Shown here: positions 8,592 to 17,943 of the stretch, one piece after another
Position numbering within the stretch: position 1 is the first letter of the stretch
Layout: every line of letters starts with the position of its first letter
Source of the DNA: Bin90 sp965214635
GTDB taxonomy: Bacteria > Chloroflexota > Dehalococcoidia > Lucifugimonadales > JADFKI01
Length of the DNA stretch: 64,000 bases
Direction: 5' to 3'
NCBI GenBank assembly: GCA_965214635.1
Contig: OZ243964.1
Span: 558,001 to 622,000, forward strand
Notes under the pieces: generated by a model
What the model was told of the DNA's origin: nothing
The model's database searches: none
Seen by the model: only the letters and a program-made list of their open reading frames with translations
Translations under genes and position numbers: made by a program

Positions 8592-10235
8592 CTAGAACGC
8601 GCGGCGGTGTGAGAATGCGCGCTCTTCATTGGTGATGAACTCCAGCAATGCGGTCTTGCCATCCTCGGTTGCAGACTTGGCGCGCAGGATGGCTGCACCA
8701 ACATCGTTGGGGTCTTCGACGCGCTCCGCCCAACCGCCCATGTCGCGGGCGAGGTTGGCATAGTGTCCGCCCAAGTCACGAGTGCCATAGAGTTCATGCG
8801 AGCGCGCCATTGCGGCGGTCTCTATTGCCATCGTGGAGTTGTTGAACACTATCGTCAGTATGGGGATGTTGCTGCGAACCGCCGTCTCGAAGTCCAAGCC
8901 GACCATTCCGAATGCGGCGTCTCCCATGAAGTTGACCACGAACTTCTCAGGTGCAGCGAGTTTTGCACCGATGTTCAGCCCAAGCCCTGTGCCAAGCCCG
9001 TGCGACTTCCCCCAACCGAGGTAGGTGCGCGCACCGCCTGCTCGGTAGAATGGCATGACTTGGTCGCGCGGGCTGCCGGAATCATGCGTTACGATGGCGT
9101 CATCAGAATTCACATTCTGCATAAACTCCCATATCACGCGATACGGCGTAATCGGCTTCTGATTTGATGTCAGCGTGGGCATCCACTCGTCAAGCCATTC
9201 TTGGCGAACGGACGCAATCTCTTCTGCAACAGAGGCATCCCGCCCCCCATCGCCGAGCAGGTCTTTGCAGGCATCGATGAACTGGCGCAGCACAAGCTTG
9301 GCATCGGCAACTATGGGATAGTCCACGGAGTAGTTCTTGTCAATATCTACGGGCGAATTCGTGGCATGGATGAGCGTCTTGCCCGCCGGGACAGGCATGG
9401 TCATCCCGTGCGTGGTGAAGCTCGTGCCAACGCCGAACACCAAGTCCGCCCTGCTGACGAAGTGATACACCGGGCGGCTCATCACGCCAGAGCCGCTGCC
9501 CAGTGCCAGCGCATGTTTTTCAGGGAATGCGCTCTTGCCCGCCATCGTGGTCATAACAGGAATCTGCGTGAGTTCGGCAAGCTCCACCAACTCGGCGGTG
9601 GCGTCCGCATATAGTACGCCCTGCCCTGCATGGATGACCGGATTCTGTGCGTTCAGCAGCGCCTTTGCCGCCGCAAGCACATCGTCCGGATTTCCTGCCG
9701 CTGCTGCCGCTTTGGGCGACCGGTAGCCGTCCAAAACCCCCTCCGGCACTTCTGCCGTCGCCACATCGGCTGGGATTTCCACCATCACGGGGCCGGGTCT
9801 GCCGCGCTTGAGCGCCGCAAAAGCCCGACGCATCGCATCTACCACACGCTCTGGCATATTGATCTGCTCTATCTGCTTCGTGACGGAGGCGTAGCTGCGC
9901 AGCGAGCTGTAGTGCGGGAATATGCCGTCGCGGTCGCGAGGATGACCAAGCGGCAACAGCAGCATCGGCACGGCGTCCGAAAAGGCAGTGGCGACGCCGG
10001 CGTAGGCGTTCTCAGCGCCGGGGCCGTACTGCATTGCGAACACGCCGGGCGGCCTGCCGTTCGTAACGCGCGCATAGCCATCGCCAATGCCCACCCCCAC
10101 GCGTTCCTGCCGACATATGATAGGTCGTATCCCGGCGTCTGCCGCTGCCTCAATCACAGGCGTGGTCGGGAATGCGCTCAGGTATTCCACGCCCTCGAGT
10201 TTCAGAATCTGCGCTATGGCATCAATAGTTCGCAT
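8592..10235 (-). CDS. Thiamine-diphosphate-dependent enzyme (acetolactate synthase-like)
   Basis: 547 residues with the three-domain ThDP fold. The N-terminal PYR domain has the catalytic Glu in ICRQERVGVGIGDGYARV. The central domain follows, and the C-terminal PP domain has the cofactor motif GDAAFGMVGLDFETAV ending in NNS. Relatives include acetolactate synthase, benzoylformate decarboxylase and related decarboxylases; the substrate is not clear, and no ilvN-type regulatory subunit is adjacent, which argues against a housekeeping IlvB. The ATG has GAGG six bases upstream. It is first in a two-gene unit with the Nudix/phosphotransferase gene. Confidence 0.87.
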   Translation of the reverse strand: MRTIDAIAQILKLEGVEYLSAFPTTPVIEAAADAGIRPIICRQERVGVGIGDGYARVTNGRPPGVFAMQYGPGAENAYAGVATAFSDAVPMLLLPLGHPRDRDGIFPHYSSLRSYASVTKQIEQINMPERVVDAMRRAFAALKRGRPGPVMVEIPADVATAEVPEGVLDGYRSPKAAAAAGNPDDVLAAAKALLNAQNPVIHAGQGVLYADATAELVELAELTQIPVMTTMAGKSAFPEKHALALGSGSGVMSRPVYHFVSRADLVFGVGTSFTTHGMTMPVPAGKTLIHATNSPVDIDKNYSVDYPIVADAKLVLRQFIDACKDLLGDGGRDASVAEEIASVRQEWLDEWMPTLTSNQKPITPYRVIWEFMQNVNSDDAIVTHDSGSPRDQVMPFYRAGGARTYLGWGKSHGLGTGLGLNIGAKLAAPEKFVVNFMGDAAFGMVGLDFETAVRSNIPILTIVFNNSTMAIETAAMARSHELYGTRDLGGHYANLARDMGGWAERVEDPNDVGAAILRAKSATEDGKTALLEFITNEERAFSHRRAF

Positions 10236-10406
10236 GGAATACCTCTTTCTCTTCCCTTTTTTCTCTGGCTAATCAACTTTGGCAAGACGCCGCCAAACGC
10301 TTTCGCCCTGCTTATCTGATCTGCTACGGCGTGCAGTGAATCCGCTCGACATCACTCACCTCACCACAAGTGCGAGTTGCCGCGCCGTTGCATTCTTCCG
10401 TGTCCC

Positions 10407-11420
10407 CTACTCGTCCGACACCTTCACTAGCAGTTTCCCAAAATTCTCGCCGCGCATCATACCGATGAAGGCGCGAGGGGCATTCTCTAGCCCTTCCACC
10501 ACATCCTCGCGATACTTCAGCTTGCCCTCGCGGATCCAGCCTGCCATGCGGCGGCGTGCCTCATCATGGCGCGCTGCAAACTGAAACACCAAGAACCCTT
10601 CCATCCGCGCCTGATGCGTGATGAGCGCCCGCATATTGCGCGGTCCCAGCGGCGGCTCTTCCACATTGTACTGCGAAATCTGACCGCACACCGATATGCG
10701 CGCAAAGTCCGCCAATTGCTCCATCACAGCGTCCGTAACCGGCCCGCCCACATTGTCGAAATACACATCCACGCCCAACGGACACGCCTCCGCAAGAGCA
10801 GTCGGCACATCCTCCGTCTTGTAGTTAATGCCTGCGTCGAAGCCTAGTTCGTCGACGATGTAATTCACCTTTTCAGCCGAGCCTGCTGTGCCGACCACGC
10901 GGCAGCCCATTATCTTGGCTATCTGCCCAACTACCTGCCCCACTGCGCCCGAAGCGGCAGACACCACGACAGTTTCCCCCGGACGCGGCTCGCACACATC
11001 CAAGAACCCGAAGTATGCCGTCATTCCCGGCATCCCCAGCACGCCGAGAGCGGTGGAGAGCGGGCCCAAGGCAGTGTCCACGCGGCGCAGATTGCGCCCA
11101 TCCGAGCTGGCGTATTCCTGCCAACCGAGCGGGCCTTCCACGATTTCGCCCACCGAAAACGCAGGCGTTCGCGATTCCACAACCCGCCCCACAACACCGC
11201 CTACGATGGCATCGCCTAACTGCACTGATGGAGCGTAGGAAGCGGCGTCGCGCATCCGTCCGCGCATATATGGATCCAGCGAAAGCCAAATGCTTCGTAT
11301 CAGCACCTCGCCTTCGCGCGGCTGTGGTATCGGCTGCTCTTGAAGTTCAAAATCCGTCATCTTCGGGTAGCCGTCCGGCCTAGATTTGAGTGTTATCCTG
11401 CGGTTGATTTCACTTGTCAT
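10407..11420 (-). CDS. NADP-dependent medium-chain oxidoreductase (CurA / PTGR-like)
   Basis: 337 residues of the zinc-free MDR family. It shows the substrate domain (IWLSLDPYMRGRM), the Rossmann motif VVVSAASGAVGQVVGQIAK, and the family segments VDVYFDNVGG and RMEGFLVFQF typical of leukotriene/prostaglandin reductase and CurA-type enzymes. These reduce the C=C bond of enones with NADPH. The start at 11420 is chosen because TGAGGAC lies just upstream and MTSEINRRITLKSRP matches the family's beginning; the frame extends to 11513 without support. No operon partner. Confidence 0.88.
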   Translation of the reverse strand: MTSEINRRITLKSRPDGYPKMTDFELQEQPIPQPREGEVLIRSIWLSLDPYMRGRMRDAASYAPSVQLGDAIVGGVVGRVVESRTPAFSVGEIVEGPLGWQEYASSDGRNLRRVDTALGPLSTALGVLGMPGMTAYFGFLDVCEPRPGETVVVSAASGAVGQVVGQIAKIMGCRVVGTAGSAEKVNYIVDELGFDAGINYKTEDVPTALAEACPLGVDVYFDNVGGPVTDAVMEQLADFARISVCGQISQYNVEEPPLGPRNMRALITHQARMEGFLVFQFAARHDEARRRMAGWIREGKLKYREDVVEGLENAPRAFIGMMRGENFGKLLVKVSDE

Positions 11421-11532
11421 AAAGTCCTCACCCCACCTAGATGATTTGCGTACGATGCCTGTTGTGTTCCTACGCAATGTTACCACTTCAACGGCATATG
11501 TGCAGAGAGGCATAGGCTAGCGCGAGCCGTAG

Positions 11533-12633
11533 TTACAGCGCATCCAACACGCTGCGCCTGACATGGCACAACCATAGGCGAACGAGGCTGTTGGAGCGCC
11601 CACAGAGCAGCGATGCGGCGATGATGCCGTACACCCCGATGCGGGGGACTTTGACCCGCACGCCGCTATCAAGCCAACTGCGATTGCGGGCGAGCAGCAG
11701 CAGGGTATAGCAGCCGATTAGCACAGACCACAGGGCTGCCAGCCGCAGCCGCAGGTTGCGCCTCGGGATGGTGAGGATATACCGCTCGGCATCGCTGAAA
11801 CGCTCCAACGCCGCACGAACGCCCCACGCAAGCACTGGGCGCGCCCGTTCAGAGTTGGCAGCGTCCCTCATCTCATCGGGACGCAATCCGAAGCGCTGCA
11901 GCTCACTTAACGGCAAATAGCTCCTGCCCGCTTGCAAATCCTGCGGCACATCGCGCAGGATGTTCGTCAGTTGCAACGCCTGCCCAAATCGCACCCCAAG
12001 CGCGGTCATACGCTCCCTATCCCAATGCTGCGTCGATGGCGTGTGTGCCATTGTCAGCGCAGTCCAAAACTCACCGACACAACCTGCCACCTTGTAGGTA
12101 TATGCGTCCAATTCCGACGGGGTACACAGCGCGGTCACATCGCCGTCGCCCGCATTCTCAAACGCCGTCAGGTCGAATTTCATCCCGTCCATCAGCGTCA
12201 ACACAACCTTGTGCACGAGACCGGCGTCTGCGAGAGGCATTGTACGCAGCAATGTCAAGGTCTGAGGCAAGGCGCGCAAAAGCCGCTCTTGCGCTGGGTC
12301 AGGCTGCATCGGCGCAAGCTCATCGGCAAACCCGTCGGTACTTGCGGCGGCGGCGGTGAGCATTCGGCGCAAGTGCCGCAGATGTGCCAGTTTTTGCGCG
12401 TGGGGCAGCGGTGTTGTGTCCGTAATTGTATCGGCAGTGCGCGCCAGCAAATACGCCACGCTAATCGGCTCGCGCATCCCCGACGGCAACACTCGCATTG
12501 ACAGGTAGAACACCCGAGACACCGACTTCAGCAGCGTTGTTAGCAGCCTGCGCTTTTCATCTGCTGAAAGCCCTGCCCGCACATCTAACCCGCCGCCTGC
12601 TGTTGGCTCACCCATACCCCGCCTGTCTGACAC
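11533..12633 (-). CDS. Squalene/phytoene synthase family protein
   Basis: 366 residues. The first prenyl-diphosphate site is LLARTADTITDT and the second is LTNILRDVPQDLQAGRSYLP, both intact, so head-to-head condensation of two farnesyl or geranylgeranyl diphosphates is likely. FYLSMRVLPSGMREPISVAY and the hydrophobic C-terminal tail (LWSVLIGCYTLLLLA) favour a membrane-associated squalene-synthase-like member. No desaturase or cyclase gene is close, so carotenoid versus hopanoid use is open. It is nine bases after the DinB gene. The frame starts with GTG at 12633; ATG at 12615 is an alternative. Confidence 0.85.
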   Translation of the reverse strand: MSDRRGMGEPTAGGGLDVRAGLSADEKRRLLTTLLKSVSRVFYLSMRVLPSGMREPISVAYLLARTADTITDTTPLPHAQKLAHLRHLRRMLTAAAASTDGFADELAPMQPDPAQERLLRALPQTLTLLRTMPLADAGLVHKVVLTLMDGMKFDLTAFENAGDGDVTALCTPSELDAYTYKVAGCVGEFWTALTMAHTPSTQHWDRERMTALGVRFGQALQLTNILRDVPQDLQAGRSYLPLSELQRFGLRPDEMRDAANSERARPVLAWGVRAALERFSDAERYILTIPRRNLRLRLAALWSVLIGCYTLLLLARNRSWLDSGVRVKVPRIGVYGIIAASLLCGRSNSLVRLWLCHVRRSVLDAL

Positions 12634-12641
12634 GAATGAGG

Positions 12642-13187
12642 CTATTTGCCGAACCCGCGCTTTAGCCCGCGGATGTAAGAAACCTGCCCCAGATGCTGGT
12701 CTCCCTCGCCGATGAGTTGGCGGAATATGTCGCCCACGCTGCGCCCTGCGAAGTAGCGCACAGATGCATCAAACTCCGGGAAGGGGGTGCGCCCCTCCGG
12801 CACGACATCGAAGTCGGCATCCGACAACGATCGCACATATGGCAGCGTTTCGGCGCGAACGGCGTCCATGTAGTCTTTCAGCATATCCTTGCTGACGGGA
12901 GGGAATGCCGCCACCTGCTCCAGCGTGTAGTTAACGCCGTGGTCATTGGGGGGAACGCCCATTCGCTCGCTCCAGCCGTCGCGCACCCACACCTCTTCAA
13001 CGCCCCGCACAAACCGCTGGATAAGCCTATCCTCCACGCGCGCAGTGTGCCAGACGATGAAGGCGATGGAGTTCGCATCAGCATCCGGGCGCCAGTGCAT
13101 CTCCGCGTCCGACAACGGCGCACACGCCGCAAATACCCGCCGTCGGTAATCTTCAAGGCACTGCTCAACGAATTCGTTAAGTCGCAT
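12642..13187 (-). CDS. DinB/YfiT-like four-helix-bundle protein
   Basis: 181 residues with the DinB_2 pattern. The first metal-type His is in IAFIVWHTARVEDRLIQRF and the last in GEGDQHLGQVSYIRG. Families with this fold include metal-dependent thiol transferases (bacillithiol, mycothiol) and many uncharacterised proteins. AAGGGAA precedes the ATG. It is the first gene of a unit with the squalene/phytoene synthase gene, and divergent from the DUF35-thiolase pair. Confidence 0.8.
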   Translation of the reverse strand: MRLNEFVEQCLEDYRRRVFAACAPLSDAEMHWRPDADANSIAFIVWHTARVEDRLIQRFVRGVEEVWVRDGWSERMGVPPNDHGVNYTLEQVAAFPPVSKDMLKDYMDAVRAETLPYVRSLSDADFDVVPEGRTPFPEFDASVRYFAGRSVGDIFRQLIGEGDQHLGQVSYIRGLKRGFGK

Positions 13188-13295
13188 TTCTGTTCCCTTA
13201 CATCCTCCACGCTAGACCCTAAAAGTATTGGATATTTGACGATTGGGATGTTATCACACGGCGTATTTGGGTGCATCATCCCGAAACTGATGCAT

Positions 13296-13324
13296 TTGAC
13301 GCTTTCTCATTATACGAATACACT
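13296..13324 (+). promoter_or_regulatory. Probable sigma-70-type promoter for the DUF35-thiolase genes
   Basis: TTGACG at 13296-13301 and TACACT at 13319-13324 are separated by 17 bases. A perfect TATAAT lies further on at 13332-13337 but has no good -35. The start codon is at 13370. Confidence 0.5.
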
Positions 13325-13369
13325 CTGCCTGTATAATTGGCATACTACTATGCACTTAGGAGGGCCACA

Positions 13370-13795
13370 TTGACCACGAGCCGTGCGCCGCTGCCGCAAC
13401 CCACGCCCGAGACGCAGCCGTTCTTCGATGGGCTGAGGGAGCACAAGCTCTTGATACAGCGCTGCAACGCCTGCGATAAGACGTACTACTACCCGCGCCC
13501 ATTCTGCCCGGACTGCTTGTCCCCGGATGTGAAGTGGGAGCACGCGAGCGGCGAAGGGACACTATACTCGTTCGTCATCAACCACCGGAGCGCGCCGGGC
13601 TACGATGCGCCGTATGTGATAGCTGTGGTGCAGCTGAAAGAAGGGCCGCGCATGATGACCAACCTAGTCGGAGTTGAGGTTGGATTAGAACCCGACCCAC
13701 AGTTTCTGCGCTGCGATATGCCCGTGCGCGTGGTGTTCGACGATGTTGCGGACGAAATGACGCTCCCTCGATTTCGTCCAGTCCATCCAGCGTAA
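13370..13795 (+). CDS. DUF35 OB-fold protein with zinc ribbon (thiolase partner)
   Basis: 141 residues. An N-terminal rubredoxin-like zinc ribbon has two Cys pairs (CNACDKTYYYPRPFCPDC), followed by an OB fold with GEGTLYSFVINHRSAPGY and DAPYVIAVVQL. DUF35 proteins form complexes with SCP2-type thiolases or hydratases and close the active site or bind acyl-CoA, as in the Ltp2-ChsH2 steroid side-chain aldolase. TTG at 13370 is the start because AGGAGGG at 13358-13364 stands five bases before it; an upstream ATG at 13337 lies inside the promoter. The thiolase gene follows after 93 bases. Confidence 0.87.
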   Translation: MTTSRAPLPQPTPETQPFFDGLREHKLLIQRCNACDKTYYYPRPFCPDCLSPDVKWEHASGEGTLYSFVINHRSAPGYDAPYVIAVVQLKEGPRMMTNLVGVEVGLEPDPQFLRCDMPVRVVFDDVADEMTLPRFRPVHPA

Positions 13796-13888
13796 ACCCA
13801 CTACACCGGAAAGCACACCCAAACTGCTAACTTTTATCCCTTATGCCAATATGCCATACGCTGACCATCCTAGCATCGGAGGCTAGCA

Positions 13889-15055
13889 ATGCCATCATCG
13901 CCCCGTGAGCTGCGCGGCAAGGTCGCCATAGTGGGCGCAAGCGAATCGGACGAAATCGGCGTCGTGCCACACAAGTCGGCACTGACGCTGCACGCCGAAG
14001 CCGCCCGAAACTCCCTGACTGACGCCGGTCTTGCTATCGCCGATGTGGATGGCTTGTTCACGGCAGGGGTAACTAGCGTGCAACTCGGCGAGTATCTTGG
14101 CATTGTGCCGCGCTACACGGACGGCACGAGCATTGGCGGCTGTTCGTTCATCGCGCATGTGGAACACGCCACTCTCGCCATCGCCGCCGGCGTGATAGAT
14201 GTGGCGCTCATAACGCACGGCGAAAGCGGCAGGTCGCGCGTGGGAATGGGCGGCGGTGGCATCGCCCCTGATTCCCCGCAGGGGCAATTTGAAACGCCGT
14301 TTGGCACATTCGGCCCGACGACGCTGTTCTCCCTGCCCGCCACTCGCCACATGCACGAGTATGGTACTACCCGTGAGCAGATGGCGGAGGTGGCAGTGTC
14401 CAACCGCAAATGGGCGGCAATGCACCCGATGGCGATGATGAAAGAGCCTATCACCATAGATGATGTGATGCAGTCTCGCCCCATATGCTGGCCCTATTCG
14501 CTGTTCATGTGCTGCCTCGTAACCGACGCCGGCGGCGCAATCGTGCTTACGAGTGCACAACGCGCCAAGACGCTCCGCAAGACGCCTGTATATGTGCTTG
14601 GCACTGGCGAAGCGACAGAGCACAACATGGTCAGCATGATGTCGGACATGACCACATCGCGGGCGGCGAAAGTGTCGGGCAAAGCGGCGTTTGACATGGC
14701 CGGTGTGTCGCACTCCGACATAGATGTGGCGGAGTTGTATGATGCCTTCGCATTCACGCCGATGCTCGCATTGGAAGACCTCGGATTCGTGAAGCCGGGC
14801 GAAAGCGGCGCATTCGTCGAGGGGCAGCGCACCGCGCCCGGTGGGGACTTCCCAATGAACACCAACGGCGGCGGGCTGTCGTACACGCACTCCGGCATGT
14901 ATGGGATGTTCACGCTGATAGAGCTGACGCGCCAGCTGCGCGGGGAATGCGGCACGCGGCAAGTACACGGCGCTAATGTCGGCATCGCGCACGGCCCCGG
15001 TGGGATGTTCGCCGCCGCAAGTACCCTCATCGCCGGCACCGCGGACACCCTGTAA
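13889..15055 (+). CDS. SCP2-type thiolase-fold enzyme (thiolase or aldolase)
   Basis: 388 residues with a thiolase fold. The region around the usual nucleophile reads TSIGGCSFIAHVEHA, so a Cys is present. A conserved Asn-Gly stretch (FPMNTNGGGLSYTHSG) follows. The second catalytic Cys of true thiolases (CxG) is replaced: the C-terminal motif is NVGIAHGPGGMF. That loss, plus the DUF35 gene directly upstream, resembles Ltp2-type retro-aldolases acting on beta-hydroxyacyl-CoA. GGAGG stands before the ATG. The acyl-CoA ligase gene downstream could supply its CoA ester substrate. Confidence 0.87.
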   Translation: MPSSPRELRGKVAIVGASESDEIGVVPHKSALTLHAEAARNSLTDAGLAIADVDGLFTAGVTSVQLGEYLGIVPRYTDGTSIGGCSFIAHVEHATLAIAAGVIDVALITHGESGRSRVGMGGGGIAPDSPQGQFETPFGTFGPTTLFSLPATRHMHEYGTTREQMAEVAVSNRKWAAMHPMAMMKEPITIDDVMQSRPICWPYSLFMCCLVTDAGGAIVLTSAQRAKTLRKTPVYVLGTGEATEHNMVSMMSDMTTSRAAKVSGKAAFDMAGVSHSDIDVAELYDAFAFTPMLALEDLGFVKPGESGAFVEGQRTAPGGDFPMNTNGGGLSYTHSGMYGMFTLIELTRQLRGECGTRQVHGANVGIAHGPGGMFAAASTLIAGTADTL

Positions 15056-15139
15056 ATCGCATCATCACAGCACCCAGATCTGTACTCGCCCTTATATCAA
15101 GCGATACCAAGCGACACAGCAACGAGTATCACACCGCCT

Positions 15140-15436
15140 ATGAACAAAGTTACCATACGGATTGATGCCGATGGAGACATCCGCGCAAGCGAAATCCTCG
15201 CAGACCTACGCACCGCCGCCGAGACGCTGTTCTTCCCGATGCGGCAAGTGGGCTTTTGGGACTATCAGGCGGACATCCACCTCTGCCCGCAGGAAGAGCG
15301 CCGTCAACCCTGCCCTCACAACCTGCCCGCCGAAGACCCGTCCCGCACAGAATATGCTAGCACGATGCAACGCGAGCGCAGGGCATCTGTCCAAGTGGCG
15401 TTCCCGCACGCCAATGTTGATATATTCTTGTCTTGA
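15140..15436 (+). CDS. Small hypothetical protein
   Basis: A 98-residue frame with balanced composition (MNKVTIRIDADGDIRASEIL at the start). No family recognised, no membrane segment or signal peptide. A second frame (15162-15479) overlaps it in another register; the one given has the more protein-like composition, with an amphipathic ADLRTAAETLFF helix. No ribosome binding site is obvious upstream of the ATG. It may be a real small gene or chance. Confidence 0.4.
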   Translation: MNKVTIRIDADGDIRASEILADLRTAAETLFFPMRQVGFWDYQADIHLCPQEERRQPCPHNLPAEDPSRTEYASTMQRERRASVQVAFPHANVDIFLS

Positions 15437-15622
15437 TTATCGCTCACTTAAAGCGCGGATGAAGCACAAGTCTTCATAATACCCATTGTCTTGCTCCCCA
15501 AAACACACGCTGACTCCCCCAAAGAAATCCAACGCAATGACCGACAGCGGATGACCGTTTCTTATAATATTCATAATATCCATATTACTTTGAGCTAATC
15601 GTAGAGCACAGGAGACAGCACA

Positions 15623-17212
15623 ATGACCGCTATAACCCCCCGCCAATCGCTTGCGCCCTATCCTGTTCACCCGCTGCAAGATGTGCTGACAGACACCGCC
15701 CGCCGCCTGCCGCATAAGACAGCCATCATCGATGGCGACTACACACTCACCTACCAGCAGCTGCACATGTTCGCCGAGCGGTTCGCCGCCGCACTCGCCA
15801 AACTAGGCGTGGGTAAGGGCGATTGCGTAGGATTGCTCGCACCCAACTGCACCGAGTTTGAGGTGGCGTTCTTCGGCATACTTAAGCTCGGCGCGTTCTC
15901 AACCACTATGAACAGCGGCTACCGAGAACGCGAAATCGCCCACCAACTCAACGACAGCGGCGCAAAGACACTCGTGGTGCACGAAGCACTGGTGCCCACC
16001 GTGGAAGCTGTGCGAGACGCCGTTCCCGCTCTCGAGCGCGTCATCGTCATCGAGCCTACATCGCGCCACTCCGACACATTTTGGGGCTTGATAGAACGCT
16101 CACCAGCGTCGCCCCCACCCGTGGACATCGATCCCATGCAAGACCTCGCCGCTCTCCCCTACTCGAGCGGCACGACCGGCGTGTCCAAAGGTGTGATGCT
16201 GACGCACTATAATCTGACAGCCAACCTGCGGCAGTTCATCGAACGCCCCGGCGAAGCCTTGCAGCCCGCCGAGTCCGATGTGCTGCTGGTGCACCTGCCG
16301 CTGTTCCACATCTACGGCATGCAGGTGCTGATGAACGGCGCAATCGCAAGCGGCGCCACGCAAGTGATGATGGGACGGTTTGACATCGACGAGATGCTCC
16401 GGCTGGTGAGCCAGCATGGCGTAACGCACCTGTACACCGTGCCGCCTGTGGGCTTGGCGCTGACGCAATATCCCCCCGTGCGCGACTATGATTTGTCCGC
16501 TATAAAAGCTGCCTGCCTCGCCGCCGCTCCCGCATCCGAAGACCTGCAACGCCGCCTGCAAGACGCCTGCGGCTTCCCTGTGTTCCAAGCCTACGGGATG
16601 ACCGAACTCTCTCCCGTCGCCACCATAGACTACATAGAGGCGGATATGATGACGGCAGGTTCGGTTGGCACTGCCATCGCAGACACCGACTTGCGCGTGG
16701 TAGATCTGGATGCGGGAGACACGGAGCTTCCTGTTGGTGAGGTGGGCGAGCTGCTGGTGCGCGGGCCGCAGGTGATGAAGGGCTACTACAATAACCCCGA
16801 AGCCACGGCAGAGACCATCACGCCCGACGGCTGGCTGCACACCGGAGACATCGTGCGAATGAACGCAGACGGCTGCGTATGGGTGCTCGACCGTAAGAAG
16901 GAACTGATTAAGTACAAGGGATTTCAAGTGCCGCCCGCCGAGCTGGAGGGCCTGCTGCTGGAACACCCGAGCATAGCGGACGCCGCTGTTATCGGCGTTC
17001 CTGACGAAGAGTCCGGCGAAGTGCCAAAGGCGTTCGTGGTGCGCAGCCAAGACAGCGCGCTTACCGCCGACGAGGTGATGTCGTTTGTAGCCGAACGCGT
17101 CGCCACTTTCAAGCACATCCGCGCCGTGCAGTTCACTGACGCCATACCCAAGAACCCATCCGGCAAAATCCTACGCCGCGTGCTCGCGGAGCAAGAGAAC
17201 CCTGCCGGCTGA
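15623..17212 (+). CDS. AMP-forming acyl-CoA ligase (4-coumarate-CoA-ligase-like)
   Basis: 529 residues of the ANL superfamily. The P-loop-like motif is LPYSSGTTGVSKGVML, the A5 motif QAYGMTELSPVA, the hinge WLHTGDIV and the C-terminal catalytic Lys is in PKNPSGKILRRVL. The fold adenylates a carboxylate with ATP and passes it to CoA. The layout matches 4-coumarate or medium-chain acid ligases; the substrate cannot be read. AGGAGA precedes the ATG. The thiolase-DUF35 pair upstream and thioesterase further away suggest a catabolic acyl-CoA route. Confidence 0.92.
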   Translation: MTAITPRQSLAPYPVHPLQDVLTDTARRLPHKTAIIDGDYTLTYQQLHMFAERFAAALAKLGVGKGDCVGLLAPNCTEFEVAFFGILKLGAFSTTMNSGYREREIAHQLNDSGAKTLVVHEALVPTVEAVRDAVPALERVIVIEPTSRHSDTFWGLIERSPASPPPVDIDPMQDLAALPYSSGTTGVSKGVMLTHYNLTANLRQFIERPGEALQPAESDVLLVHLPLFHIYGMQVLMNGAIASGATQVMMGRFDIDEMLRLVSQHGVTHLYTVPPVGLALTQYPPVRDYDLSAIKAACLAAAPASEDLQRRLQDACGFPVFQAYGMTELSPVATIDYIEADMMTAGSVGTAIADTDLRVVDLDAGDTELPVGEVGELLVRGPQVMKGYYNNPEATAETITPDGWLHTGDIVRMNADGCVWVLDRKKELIKYKGFQVPPAELEGLLLEHPSIADAAVIGVPDEESGEVPKAFVVRSQDSALTADEVMSFVAERVATFKHIRAVQFTDAIPKNPSGKILRRVLAEQENPAG

Positions 17213-17336
17213 TTACAGCGCAACACGCGCAACGCGCCACCATGCAAGGAAAGGATGAGTGTCCATTTACTGCGCTGATGAAACCGCTTTCGGACTTAAG
17301 ATCCTGCGGCTCGGGTGTGCTTGGGGTAAATCATCT

Positions 17337-17365
17337 TTGCATTAGCAAACTATTGTAGATATGAT
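17337..17365 (+). promoter_or_regulatory. Probable promoter for the glutaredoxin-like pair
   Basis: TTGCAT at 17337-17342 and TATGAT at 17360-17365 are separated by 17 bases. The first gene starts at 17412, leaving a leader of about 40 bases. Confidence 0.5.
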
Positions 17366-17411
17366 AGTTATTGCTACCATGCACGCGATTCAAGCAACTT
17401 GGAGGAAGACA

Positions 17412-17660
17412 TTGGCAGACGCAAACGCAGACACTTCCCGCAAAGTCCTCGTCTATTCCACCATCGGATGCGGCTATACGGACATAGTAAAAGCGGAACT
17501 TGACAAGGCAGGCACGGCGTATGAAGAGATAAACCTATCACTTCACCCCAACCGCTGGGGCGAAATCTTGCCTCACACCGACGGCATCCGCCTGACTCCC
17601 GTAGTCATCGACGGCGACGATGTTACCGTGGGCGTCAACGGCATCGGCTGCGTATCCTAA
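17412..17660 (+). CDS. Glutaredoxin-like protein A (single Cys in active-site position)
   Basis: 82 residues with a thioredoxin/glutaredoxin fold: VLVYSTIGCGYTDIVKAELD, then RLTPVVIDGDDVTVGVNGIG. The active-site position has GCGYT, one Cys rather than CPYC. A second Cys ends the conserved C-terminal GIGC. TTG at 17412 is the start, with GGAGGAAG at 17401-17408; an ATG at 17361 lies within the promoter. It may be a monothiol glutaredoxin-like carrier or reductase. Its paralog follows after 46 bases. Confidence 0.72.
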   Translation: MADANADTSRKVLVYSTIGCGYTDIVKAELDKAGTAYEEINLSLHPNRWGEILPHTDGIRLTPVVIDGDDVTVGVNGIGCVS

Positions 17661-17706
17661 CCGCGCTGGGAGAATAGACCACACAACAGCATCAGAGGAG
17701 AGCCAC

Positions 17707-17943
17707 TTGGCTGACCCGAACATCGTCATATACACGCATCCCGAATGTACCATCTGTGTTACCGTCAAGATGGAGCTAGACGAAAAAGGCAAGTCCTACC
17801 AAGAAATAGACCTCGCCGAGCAGCCCGAAAAATGGTCGGAACTTGAAGCACTCACCGACGGCGAGCGCATCACGCCCGTTACAGTCGAAGACGGGGAGGT
17901 TACCATCGGCTACCACGGCATCGGCTGCACCTTCTACGACTAG
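17707..17943 (+). CDS. Glutaredoxin-like protein B (CTIC motif)
   Basis: 79 residues, paralogous to the previous gene. The motif IVIYTHPECTICVTVKMELD contains CxxC (CTIC), and the C-terminal part keeps RITPVTVEDGEVTIGYHGIG followed by C. TTG at 17707 is the start, preceded by GAGGAGAG. The pair may have split roles: B with a dithiol site, A with one thiol. Both end in the same GIGC-type motif, which is unusual for glutaredoxins. Confidence 0.72.
   Translation: MADPNIVIYTHPECTICVTVKMELDEKGKSYQEIDLAEQPEKWSELEALTDGERITPVTVEDGEVTIGYHGIGCTFYD

Noticed and set aside
15162..15479. Alternative 105-residue frame overlapping 15140-15436
   Set aside because: Composition is Arg/Ser/Pro-rich and shadow-like compared with the frame given.
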